A stretch of DNA of 7,261 bases, taken from positions 1-7,261 of the forward strand of contig CAMPHB010000063.1 of the NCBI GenBank assembly GCA_946885755.1, in the 5' to 3' direction. This DNA comes from an uncultured Methylophaga sp. GTDB lineage: Bacteria > Pseudomonadota > Gammaproteobacteria > Nitrosococcales > Methylophagaceae. The stretch's first letter is position 1. The number at the start of each line of letters is the position of its first letter. Below, piece after piece: positions 1 through 6,389 of the stretch. Made by a program: the position numbers and the translations under genes. Below the pieces are notes generated by a model. That model ran no database searches. It was not told where the DNA came from and saw nothing but the letters and a program-made list of their open reading frames with translations.

Positions 1-631
1 GTATCGCACCGTCATCAAACTGTTTTTGTAAAGCGGCAATCTCATCGGCACATTCCGCCATTAAGCGATCCCGCTGCGCGGCCAGGTCCAGCGGCTCGGC
101 ATCGCCTTTGAGCATTTTCCGCCAATCGGTACGATCCGCCACATGCTGTTTAAACAGCACCTCAACCAGCCCCGACTGATAGCGGCTTTTGACCCGGAAT
201 ATCGGTAATGCCTGAGTTGCGCCCTGATCCAGCCAGCGGGTCGGTACCTGGCCGATACGGGTAATACCGACTTTCAGACCGGAACTGTTGGCCAGATAAA
301 CAATATGATCCTGCATACACACGGAAAGTCCCCAGTCCGGCTCGCGGCAGGTACCTTTATCAAAATGGCAGATCTCCGGCTTCATAAAACACAAATCACA
401 TTGCGCCAGTTTTTGTGAGCAGGGGAAACAAAAACCACCGCTGTAACTTTTACTGGTTTTGCGCTGACAATTCTGGCAAAAAATAACGCCGGCATAATTA
501 AATTGCAGTGGTTTGCCGATCAACTCATGCATTGCCATTGTTTCATCTGCCAGCGATAGCTGATATTGCGCGCGGCCATCAGCCGGCAAAATTGCCTGCA
601 TCTTGCGCAGTTGCCCCTCAATTGTTGTCAC
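1..631 (-). CDS. DUF2797 family protein, partial (C-terminus beyond left edge)
   Basis: The minus strand is open from a GTG at 629-631 to the window edge, giving 210 residues without a stop; the C-terminal end is missing. I recognise the DUF2797 family, whose biochemical role is not established. Residues 52-105 are cysteine-rich: CxxC at 52/55, 68/71 and 78/81, plus C88, C95 and C105, which suggests one or two zinc or other metal sites. The most family-typical stretch follows: VYLA at 111-114, LKVGITR at 119-125 and PTRWLDQGA at 130-138. The spacing of VYL...KVGIT...R, with a later Glu157, faintly resembles a GIY-YIG nuclease fold, but that is inference. There is no signal peptide or membrane segment, so it is likely cytoplasmic. 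GTG is chosen because a GAGGAG ribosome site lies 6 nt upstream and no ATG sits better. It is transcribed divergently from mltD. Family call is fairly sure; function is not known. Confidence 0.82.
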   Translation of the reverse strand, partial: MTTIEGQLRKMQAILPADGRAQYQLSLADETMAMHELIGKPLQFNYAGVIFCQNCQRKTSKSYSGGFCFPCSQKLAQCDLCFMKPEICHFDKGTCREPDWGLSVCMQDHIVYLANSSGLKVGITRIGQVPTRWLDQGATQALPIFRVKSRYQSGLVEVLFKQHVADRTDWRKMLKGDAEPLDLAAQRDRLMAECADEIAALQKQFDDGAI

Positions 632-886
632 AGTTTGCTCCTCAAAACCGCATCTAGTTTACCTGAGCCGCAAAGCCGCTGCTGTAATGCCTCCTGAAAA
701 AAGTGCTTTACCGGTTTGTCGCAGACGACACATGTGCCAGTGTAAGCAAATGTAAAAAAGACCTGCGGTAAGGCCTGTTTTTATATGACATTGCCATGAC
801 AGGGTAAAATTTTGGCTGGCATGCCTTGGCAAATTGGCGTATAAACTTAACGCAATTAAATGCTTAGACACCTAAGATGAAGCGAC
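632..886. promoter_or_regulatory. Divergent intergenic region between the DUF2797 gene and mltD
   Basis: This 255-nt gap must hold the 5' signals of both divergent genes, but I see no promoter with two good hexamers. For mltD the best -10-like hexamers are TAAAAT at 805-810, with ATGACA at 785-790 only 14 nt upstream (too short), and TATAAA at 840-845 with no clear -35. Between them lies an 8-bp palindrome, GGCATGCC (818-825), flanked by TTGGC at 812-816, 826-830 and 834-838, which could be an operator. The ATG of mltD at 887 has only a weak purine-rich ribosome site (around 874-882). On the minus strand an AGGAGG at 690-695 has no start codon at a usable distance. No RNA gene is evident. Confidence 0.35.
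638..643 (-). promoter_or_regulatory. Ribosome binding site fixing the GTG start of the DUF2797 gene
   Basis: On the minus strand the sequence reads GAGGAG, then 6 nt, then GTG at 629-631. The good match and spacing support GTG rather than the internal ATG at codon 11 as the start. Confidence 0.7.
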
Positions 887-2455
887 ATGTTAAATCTTAA
901 AAAGCTGCTGTGGCCGGCGTTAATCGCCTTAAGCATCGTGATCTCCGGCTGTAGTACCACCAGCAAACAACCTGATGTCGCCAGCACCGGCGACGCTGAT
1001 CTGATCCTCAAAAAACGTCCTGCCAACTGGCAACGTAACCATCTGGTGGAATTATCCACCGCTGAATTAGACCCCAAACTGTTTGAAGACGACGAGGCCA
1101 TCGTCATGGATGATGTTTGGCAGCGTATCCGCACTGGATATGGCATTGACGATTACCGGGTATTGCATCCGGAAACACAAACCCGTCTGTCATGGTTTGT
1201 CAGTCACCCGGATTATGTTAACCGTGTGGTGGAGCGCGCCCGGCCCTACCTTTTTCATATTGTCGAAGAAATTGACAAACGTGATATGCCAATGGAAATC
1301 GCCTTGTTGCCGGTTATCGAAAGTGGTTTTCAGCCGTTTGCCAACTCACCCAGCGGCGCCGCCGGCATCTGGCAATTTATACCCGGTACCGGCAAAGTAT
1401 TCGGCCTCGAGCAGACCTGGTGGTATGACGGCCGCCGTGATGTGATCCGCTCCACCGATGCGGCACTCAACTATTTGGAACGACTGCACGGCATGTTCGG
1501 CGACTGGCAACTGGCAATCGCCGCCTATAATGCTGGTGAAGGTACCGTAGGCCGCGCCATTAAGCGTAATCAGGAACTGGGCCGCGACACTGATTTCTGG
1601 TCACTGGATTTACCGGCAGAAACCACCGCTTATATTCCGAAGCTGCTGGCTGTCGCACATCTGGTTAAACAACCGGCACAATATGATATCCGCCTCAGCC
1701 CCATTACCAACAAACCTTATTTGACCGTCGTTAACATTGGTAGTCAGTTGGATCTGTCTCTGGCCGCTGATCTGGCTGATATGAGCAAAGATGACTTATT
1801 TAAGCTCAACCCCGGCTTTAACCGCTGGGCCACCGCGCCCACAGGTCCACATCAGTTGGTTTTGCCAATCAGTAAAGCTAAAAATTTTAAAGCCGCACTG
1901 ACACAATTACCCAGAGAACAGCGTCTCAGCTGGCAACGGCATCAGGTGCAGCCCGGTGAATCACTGGGGCAAATCGCCAGTAAACACCAAACCACCGTCA
2001 ACGCCATCAAACAAGCTAACAAACTGTCAACTAATTTGATCCGCGCCGGCGCGCACCTGATGATTCCGGTCGCCAGTGCCAATGCCGCCGAAACCGAACC
2101 GGCAGCTGTTAACAGTGCGCAGGGCAAACGTTCTACTTATACCGTTAAAGCCGGCGACAGCTGGTGGCACATTGCCCGCAAACATGCGGTGGATGTCAGT
2201 GACCTGGCCAGCTGGAATCAAAAATCACTGGACGATGTCCTGCACAGTGGTCAGCAGTTGGTTGTCTGGCAGCCTGATAGCAGCAAAGCCAATCGTAAAG
2301 CCGTTAACTACACCATTCAAAACGGCGATTCGCTGTGGAAAATTTCCCGTAAATTCAATGTCAAAGTCGCCGACGTCAAAGCCTGGAATAATCTCGGTGA
2401 GCGCAGCCTGCTGCAGCCGGGCCAGCAGCTGACGCTGTACGTCGAAAAAAGCTGA
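887..2455 (+). CDS. mltD: Membrane-bound lytic murein transglycosylase D (MltD), three LysM repeats
   Basis: A 522-residue lipoprotein that cleaves the MurNAc-GlcNAc bond of peptidoglycan non-hydrolytically, leaving 1,6-anhydro ends. The N-terminus is a lipoprotein signal with basic KK at 5-6, a hydrophobic core and the lipobox ISGC, so Cys22 would be lipidated; Ser at +2 favours the outer membrane. The SLT catalytic domain spans about 125-262: the ES motif gives catalytic Glu145, followed by SGAAGIWQF (156-164) and AAYNAGEG (212-219), all hallmarks of family 1 transglycosylases. Three LysM peptidoglycan-binding repeats follow at about 352-394, 417-461 and 474-519. E. coli MltD is shorter (about 452 residues) and has two LysM repeats, so this copy is longer at the C-terminus. 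The ATG at 887 is chosen because it gives a complete lipoprotein signal. trmL begins 15 nt after the stop, suggesting a shared transcript. Confidence 0.96.
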   Translation: MLNLKKLLWPALIALSIVISGCSTTSKQPDVASTGDADLILKKRPANWQRNHLVELSTAELDPKLFEDDEAIVMDDVWQRIRTGYGIDDYRVLHPETQTRLSWFVSHPDYVNRVVERARPYLFHIVEEIDKRDMPMEIALLPVIESGFQPFANSPSGAAGIWQFIPGTGKVFGLEQTWWYDGRRDVIRSTDAALNYLERLHGMFGDWQLAIAAYNAGEGTVGRAIKRNQELGRDTDFWSLDLPAETTAYIPKLLAVAHLVKQPAQYDIRLSPITNKPYLTVVNIGSQLDLSLAADLADMSKDDLFKLNPGFNRWATAPTGPHQLVLPISKAKNFKAALTQLPREQRLSWQRHQVQPGESLGQIASKHQTTVNAIKQANKLSTNLIRAGAHLMIPVASANAAETEPAAVNSAQGKRSTYTVKAGDSWWHIARKHAVDVSDLASWNQKSLDDVLHSGQQLVVWQPDSSKANRKAVNYTIQNGDSLWKISRKFNVKVADVKAWNNLGERSLLQPGQQLTLYVEKS

Positions 2456-2470
2456 GCCAGACAGCAAACC

Positions 2471-2944
2471 GTGTTACATGTCGCGCTGTTTGAGCCGGAA
2501 ATCCCGCCCAATACCGGTAATATTATTCGCCTGTGTGCCAACAGTGGTGCCCAGCTACATCTGATCCAACCGCTTGGCTTTGCACTGGACGACAAACGGC
2601 TGCGCCGCGCCGGTCTTGATTATCATGAATTCGCCAATCTGCAATTACATGCCGATTACACTGCTTTTCAGCAATGGCTGGCTGGTCGCCCTCTATTTGC
2701 CTGTACTACCAAAGCCCGCCAGCATCATGACAGCGTGCAATTCGCTGACGAAGCTGTCCTGTTGTTCGGACCGGAATCACGCGGCTTACCGGCCTCGGTA
2801 CTGGATGCGTTACCGTTTGAACAAAAAATCCGTATTCCGATGCTAACCAATAGCCGCAGTCTGAATTTATCCAATGCCACCGCGATCATTTTATTTGAGG
2901 CCTGGCGTCAGCTTGGTTATCAGGGCGCTATGCCGGTTATCTGA
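2471..2944 (+). CDS. trmL: tRNA (cytidine(34)-2'-O)-methyltransferase TrmL
   Basis: A 157-residue SPOUT-class methyltransferase, the same length as E. coli TrmL (YibK). The family uses S-adenosylmethionine to 2'-O-methylate the wobble nucleotide (C34 or cmnm5U34) of the two tRNA-Leu isoacceptors. The N-terminal [15 protein letters not shown] (8-22) and [15 protein letters not shown] (40-54) are nearly identical to E. coli. The knotted cofactor-binding end shows [10 protein letters not shown] (98-107) and [10 protein letters not shown] (127-136), the SPOUT motifs 2 and 3. The protein is cytoplasmic and has no extra domain. The start is GTG; it aligns exactly with the E. coli initiator Met, and the nearby ATG at 2478 is out of frame. 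No strong ribosome site precedes it, so translation may be coupled to mltD, which ends 15 nt upstream. The product call is very secure. Confidence 0.96.
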   Translation: MLHVALFEPEIPPNTGNIIRLCANSGAQLHLIQPLGFALDDKRLRRAGLDYHEFANLQLHADYTAFQQWLAGRPLFACTTKARQHHDSVQFADEAVLLFGPESRGLPASVLDALPFEQKIRIPMLTNSRSLNLSNATAIILFEAWRQLGYQGAMPVI

Positions 2945-2953
2945 TCTAATCGA

Positions 2954-2983
2954 TTGTCTGCAACCAAATGTCAGGGTTATGAT
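2954..2983 (+). promoter_or_regulatory. Candidate sigma70 promoter for the PilZ-like gene
   Basis: TTGTCT at 2954-2959 (4 of 6 to TTGACA) and TATGAT at 2978-2983 (5 of 6 to TATAAT) are separated by 18 nt. Transcription would start near 2990, about 77 nt before the ATG at 3067. It lies just after the trmL stop, so the downstream gene need not depend on the mltD-trmL transcript. Based on consensus matching by eye only. Confidence 0.45.
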
Positions 2984-3023
2984 GCAAATTCGCTTTATCT
3001 ATTGCCGGTAGGAACCGCATTAC

Positions 3024-3077
3024 ATGCTGATTTTGTCTCAATTACCAGCTGCCAACTGCCCCGGTTATGCCGTTTAA
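3024..3077 (+). other. Possible 17-codon leader ORF overlapping the next gene's start
   Basis: ATG at 3024 opens 17 codons ending in TAA at 3075-3077, just past the ATG (3067) of the following gene and in a different frame. An AGGA at 3010-3013, 10 nt upstream, is a better ribosome site than anything before 3067. The predicted peptide (MLILSQLPAANCPGYAV) resembles no family I know and shows no codon run typical of an attenuator. It may exist to couple translation of the next gene, or it may be chance. Confidence 0.25.
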
Positions 3078-4653
3078 ATTACCGGACAATATGCCGTCAT
3101 TGAATCTCAGTATTCCTGCTGAACAGGATACGACCAGCAGTATTGAGCTCAACGAATCATTATTACGGCACTGGCTGGATAAACTTCCCAAAAATAATCT
3201 GCCGCAGTTTATTGAGATTTACCGCGACGCGCTGCATCGTTTTAATGGCAATCAAGTGCCCTTGAAAGATCGGCTTTTGTTGCTGGATATGTATCGGGGG
3301 CCGCTGAATCAACTGCTGTTTACGCTGACACCGGCTGAATTACGCCGGCAAATCCGGGACAGTCAGCGCCGCCAGCAAATGATTGAAGATCTCGGCGATC
3401 TGATGAATCAGCTGGCCATCGGCTACAAAATGGTGATTATTGAAGCCGGTCAGGTCAAAGCCAATCTGGATCGCAACCCGCTGGGCCATATGGCCATTTA
3501 CCGGGCCTGTGAGCAGCTGAGTTATTTAGCGCTGCACAGTTATAAGTTTTATCGCAATGTGCCGGCACGGGTATTTCGTGAATGCCATCAGCTGTATCTG
3601 TTATGTGATTTTGCCGGGGTGGCGGATAACCCCCCTTTTGTCAACAGCCAGTTTCAGGCCAAAGACAGTCTGAAACTGCGTTATGTGCAAATCATGTTAC
3701 TGAGTATCAGTAATCCTTTGGGCCTGCAAAGCGGCGCTGTTTTAACGGTTTATAAGTTATTGCGCGGTCTTGCCGCTTATGCCGAAATCGCCCAAATGCC
3801 AGCCGATGGCAGCCCTGTTGCGGGGCAGTTTTATATTAATTGTCTGAGTGATCGCACGCCACTACCCAGTATTTTGCCAAACCTTGAAAAAGACCAGCGG
3901 CCGCCGACCCTGATGCTCAACACCAAACCCGTGTTGATGGCGGTTGATAACCTGTTTCAACAAACGGATCACGGCTTGAGTGAAGCACAGTTGCAACTCA
4001 TCAAACAGCTGGCACCTTTTTTAAATACCTCCTATCAGCGTAAACAACCACGGGTTGCCTTTGCCGGCAGTAAACAAGCCTATTTTGCCGTGGGCCTGCC
4101 GGCTGTTCATCAGGCGCTGCTGCACCGTGAGCAGCTGAATAACGCCAATATTCCGGGCTTGAGCGGCCCATGGGATATTCTTAACAAGACCGATTTCGGT
4201 TATTTACTCAGCCATTACCAGTCCGATAACAGCCACGAGCTGCAAGTCGGTGATTTTGTCGGCATTATCGAAACCGGCGATGCTGAATTCAAAGCCGTCG
4301 CCAGACTGGCCGCGATCCGCTGGCTGCGCACTGATGATCAGGGCTTATGCAAAGTTGGCGTGGCGCTGATGGAAGGTGAACCACTGGCGGTCAAATATTC
4401 ACTTGATGATCAGCCTGAATTACTGCAACCGGGCCTGCTGCTCCCGGAACTGCCACGGCTACACCAACCGGCCACCCTGATCACCGCCTGCGGCATTTTT
4501 CGCAGCGGCCGCAGCCTGACGGTTAAAACCGCCAAAAAACGCTTCAGTTTTAACGTTATTGCCGATCAGTTACTGACCCAGAATACCGATTTCGAGCGCT
4601 TCAGTTTTAAGGATGCGCCGTTGGCAACGGCCTCAGACGTTGCCGCCGCCTGA
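3067..4653 (+). CDS. Uncharacterised 528-residue protein with degenerate PilZ-like C-terminal module
   Basis: I cannot assign a function. No signal peptide or membrane segment is visible, so it is probably cytoplasmic. Residues 28-245 look almost wholly alpha-helical, rich in Leu, Gln and Tyr. The C-terminal part resembles a PilZ-type beta domain: RKQPR at 325-329 fits RxxxR, and NKTDFG at 373-378 fits the (D/N)x(S/T)xxG pattern. Then come GDFVGI (395-400), AAIRWLR (415-421) and a GVALMEGEP segment (431-439), the order seen in PilZ-like proteins where the strand reads IRW then GVE-type. The gap of 43 residues between the two motifs is longer than in classic PilZ, and Thr replaces Ser, so cyclic-di-GMP binding is inference. 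A final strand-rich tail (465-515) ends the protein. I recall similar proteins of unknown role in pseudomonads and relatives, some labelled molecular chaperone, but cannot verify this. ATG 3067 lacks a good ribosome site; ATG 3091 (codon 9) is a possible alternative. It probably has its own promoter and converges with mscL. Confidence 0.78.
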   Translation: MPFKLPDNMPSLNLSIPAEQDTTSSIELNESLLRHWLDKLPKNNLPQFIEIYRDALHRFNGNQVPLKDRLLLLDMYRGPLNQLLFTLTPAELRRQIRDSQRRQQMIEDLGDLMNQLAIGYKMVIIEAGQVKANLDRNPLGHMAIYRACEQLSYLALHSYKFYRNVPARVFRECHQLYLLCDFAGVADNPPFVNSQFQAKDSLKLRYVQIMLLSISNPLGLQSGAVLTVYKLLRGLAAYAEIAQMPADGSPVAGQFYINCLSDRTPLPSILPNLEKDQRPPTLMLNTKPVLMAVDNLFQQTDHGLSEAQLQLIKQLAPFLNTSYQRKQPRVAFAGSKQAYFAVGLPAVHQALLHREQLNNANIPGLSGPWDILNKTDFGYLLSHYQSDNSHELQVGDFVGIIETGDAEFKAVARLAAIRWLRTDDQGLCKVGVALMEGEPLAVKYSLDDQPELLQPGLLLPELPRLHQPATLITACGIFRSGRSLTVKTAKKRFSFNVIADQLLTQNTDFERFSFKDAPLATASDVAAA

Positions 4654-4689
4654 AGCGCAGATCAGTTGCAATCAAAAATGATCGGCGCT
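4654..4689. terminator. Candidate hairpin at the convergent junction
   Basis: AGCGC (4654-4658) pairs with GCGCT (4685-4689), and GATCA (4660-4664) pairs with TGATC (4679-4683), with one A/G mismatch between the two stem halves and a 14-nt loop. On the plus strand a T-rich stretch follows at about 4696-4708, inside the mscL 3' end and 6 nt beyond the stem; on the minus strand no T tract follows. It sits in the 42-nt gap between the stop codons of the PilZ-like gene and mscL, where a shared terminator would be expected. The weak tail keeps confidence modest. Confidence 0.4.
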
Positions 4690-4695
4690 CAGCCG

Positions 4696-5097
4696 TTATT
4701 TGTCTTTTAGCAGATCGCGGATTTCGGTCAGTAATATTTCTTGTTTGGACAATGTTGGCGGGCCGGCAGGTGCCTCTTCTTCTTTGGCTTTCAGTGAATT
4801 CATCACTTTGACGGCAACAAAAATAGCCAAAGCAATAATGACAAAATCCACCACCGTCTGAATAAACGCGCCATAGGAAATCATCACCGCCGGTGTCTCA
4901 CCGACTGCTTCCTGAAGCACAATCGCCAGATCCTTGAAATCAACACCGCCCAGCAGCAAACCCAAAGGCGGCATCACCACATCCGACACAAACGACGACA
5001 CGATTTTGCCAAAAGCCGCGCCAACAATGATACCGACCGCCATATCAACGACATTGCCGCGCAGGGCGAATTGTTTGAATTCCTGTGCCATGCTCAT
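4696..5097 (-). CDS. mscL: Large-conductance mechanosensitive channel MscL
   Basis: A 133-residue inner-membrane channel (E. coli: 136) that forms a homopentamer and opens at near-lytic membrane tension, releasing solutes on sudden osmotic downshift. The N-terminal amphipathic helix (about 2-12) leads into [19 protein letters not shown] (13-31), the family signature and pore-lining TM1 (about 15-45). [10 protein letters not shown] (42-51) opens the periplasmic loop; TM2 runs about 75-99 and includes [17 protein letters not shown] charged linker KAKEEE (103-108) and the C-terminal helix LLTEIRDLL (122-130) complete the protein. The first ATG (5095-5097) is chosen over the one two codons on because it matches the E. 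coli N-terminus and has AGGAG (5106-5110) 8 nt upstream. It lies 68 nt downstream of the MscS-type gene on the same strand, but that gap holds its own promoter candidate. The identification is very secure. Confidence 0.97.
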   Translation of the reverse strand: MSMAQEFKQFALRGNVVDMAVGIIVGAAFGKIVSSFVSDVVMPPLGLLLGGVDFKDLAIVLQEAVGETPAVMISYGAFIQTVVDFVIIALAIFVAVKVMNSLKAKEEEAPAGPPTLSKQEILLTEIRDLLKDK

Positions 5098-5132
5098 TTT
5101 TGCTTCTCCTGTTGTTGTTAAAAACAGCTTTT

Positions 5133-5141
5133 CTTATAACA
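5133..5141 (-). promoter_or_regulatory. Candidate extended -10 promoter for mscL
   Basis: On the minus strand the sequence reads TGTTATAAG: an extended -10 TG, one base, then TATAAG (5133-5138; 5 of 6 to TATAAT). No good -35 hexamer lies 16-18 nt further upstream, as is common for extended -10 promoters. The start would be near 5126, leaving a leader of roughly 30 nt that includes the AGGAG site. E. coli mscL is raised by RpoS in stationary phase, and an RpoS-type promoter would fit this form, but that is inference. Confidence 0.5.
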
Positions 5142-5165
5142 GGATTTTGGCAAAAAGGCTCTTAC

Positions 5166-6029
5166 TTAAGGCTCAACCGGACTGGGTAAACCAGTTAAAG
5201 CCTCACTGAGAATGGCTTGTTCAACCTGCACCCGTTGATGGGCACGCGCCGGGATCCGTACCACCAAATGCACTTCATCGGCTTCCGGTACCATTAAGGT
5301 CACCCGCGGCTCCACCGATGGCACTTCAACACCACGATATTGACTGATTTGCTTCATGTAATTACGCACTTCATTCAGATAGGGCAGGCAATGCCGGTTA
5401 GCGGCCTGTAAAAAGGCTTTTTGGGCCGCCTGCCAGTCATCTTCACGTTTAAACGGTACCGTAAACACATGCAGGATATAGTCGTTGGTATAACTCTCGT
5501 TAATCACCGGCTCAGCGACAAACATGGCATTAGGCAACACAATCAGCCGGCCGGTACGCTGGTGGGTCAGTTTGCCGGGACCGACTTCCAGAATCGTCGT
5601 CGCCAGCAAATTCTGATCAATGACATCACCGCGAAAATCTTTGACCTGGATCCGGTCACCAACGGTAAACGAACCAGCACCGGTTTTTAAAATCGAGCCC
5701 ATCACACACAAGATCAGCTCTTTGGTGGCCACCACAAAAGCTACAGCAATCGCCACCACAGATAACGCGAGAGTGCGTAATTCCTGACCCCAGATAAAAA
5801 TCAGCCCCAGCGCCATCAGCAAAATCAGCCCGTTACGCGACTGCACCAGCCAGCGGCGACGCAGTTCATAAGACTCTATTTTCTGCTTAATAAAGCGTGC
5901 GCTCAGCGCCCGAAGCACCAGCACAACAATTATCAGAATGCTGCTGCTGACTACCAGTCCAATCAGCGAGTGCGACACTATAATTTCGCTCGGCAGACTG
6001 AATTGCAGATTACTAAAAGATTCAAACAT
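5166..6029 (-). CDS. Small MscS-type mechanosensitive ion channel
   Basis: A 287-residue inner-membrane protein with the size and layout of E. coli MscS (286): TM1 about 18-40, TM2 about 66-81, TM3 about 85-114, then the cytoplasmic beta domain and C-terminal alpha/beta cage. The beta domain is clear: FTVGDRIQVKDFRGDVI (121-137), then TTILEVGP (144-151) and TGRLIVLPNAMF (159-170), the MscS-family pattern with the PNA/PNG turn. Family members form heptameric channels that relieve turgor on hypo-osmotic shock. TM3 lacks the tight Gly/Ala packing of E. coli MscS, reading AIAVAFVVATKELILCVMG (93-111) with Lys103-Glu104 inside, so conductance or gating may differ; it is a paralogue-type member, not clearly mscS itself. 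The ATG at 6027-6029 has an AGGCG-like site just upstream. ynfA ends 27 nt upstream on the same strand, so the two are probably co-transcribed. Confidence 0.9.
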   Translation of the reverse strand: MFESFSNLQFSLPSEIIVSHSLIGLVVSSSILIIVVLVLRALSARFIKQKIESYELRRRWLVQSRNGLILLMALGLIFIWGQELRTLALSVVAIAVAFVVATKELILCVMGSILKTGAGSFTVGDRIQVKDFRGDVIDQNLLATTILEVGPGKLTHQRTGRLIVLPNAMFVAEPVINESYTNDYILHVFTVPFKREDDWQAAQKAFLQAANRHCLPYLNEVRNYMKQISQYRGVEVPSVEPRVTLMVPEADEVHLVVRIPARAHQRVQVEQAILSEALTGLPSPVEP

Positions 6030-6056
6030 CTTCGCCTATCACTATAAAAATGGGCT

Positions 6057-6389
6057 TTAACTATGACGCGGTGCAAACATAATGATCGCCATACCAAGCA
6101 TCGCCACTATGCCACCGATAATATCCCAGTGTCCGGGCCGGATCCCATCAACCAGCCACAACCAGAATAACGCCGTAAAAATATAGACACCGCCATAGGC
6201 GGCATAGACCCGGCCGGCAGCAGTCGGATGCAGCGTCAGCAACCAGGCAAACAAGCCCAGACTGAGCGCTGCTGGGATCAACAGCCATATCGGTTTATCG
6301 TGTTTTAACCACAGATACGGCAAATAACAGCCAATGATCTCGGCCAGGACTGTCGCAAAAAACAGGCCGATGGTTTTCAGTTCAAACAT
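6057..6389 (-). CDS. ynfA: YnfA family (UPF0060) inner-membrane protein
   Basis: A 110-residue, four-helix membrane protein (E. coli YnfA: 108). Predicted spans are about 5-26, 33-52, 62-80 and 88-106. Family-typical motifs are [13 protein letters not shown] (16-28, with the conserved Glu17 inside TM1), [18 protein letters not shown] (53-70), [11 protein letters not shown] (75-85) and HWDIIGG (87-93). YnfA is related to small multidrug resistance (SMR) transporters, and the Shigella protein has been reported to act as an efflux pump; the substrate here is unknown. SMR proteins work as dimers, which fits the small size. The ATG at 6387-6389 gives the expected N-terminus; only a weak GGA precedes it. 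It is first in a minus-strand group followed, 27 nt later, by the MscS-type channel. Family identification is secure, role less so. Confidence 0.93.
   Translation of the reverse strand: MFELKTIGLFFATVLAEIIGCYLPYLWLKHDKPIWLLIPAALSLGLFAWLLTLHPTAAGRVYAAYGGVYIFTALFWLWLVDGIRPGHWDIIGGIVAMLGMAIIMFAPRHS

Noticed and set aside
659..871. 70-codon minus-strand ORF in the DUF2797-mltD gap
   Set aside because: It fills the intergenic region without a ribosome site; its residue make-up (scattered His, Cys, Arg) is not protein-like and it would cover the likely mltD promoter.
856..1146. 96-codon minus-strand ORF over the start of mltD
   Set aside because: It is antisense to a certain gene, its Ser/Leu/Arg-rich composition is typical of a shadow frame, and it resembles no family.
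4623..4644. Perfect 7-bp inverted repeat GGCAACG/CGTTGCC with an 8-nt loop
   Set aside because: It lies inside the last codons of the PilZ-like gene and no T tract follows on either strand, so I did not call it a terminator.
5155..5174. Direct repeat AAGGCTC around the stop codon of the MscS-type gene
   Set aside because: Only 7 bp twice, with no transposon or att-site context; most likely chance.
4934..5209. 91-codon plus-strand ORF antisense to mscL
   Set aside because: It covers the mscL promoter and coding region, with a Pro/Ser/Thr-rich composition expected from the reverse frame of a real gene.
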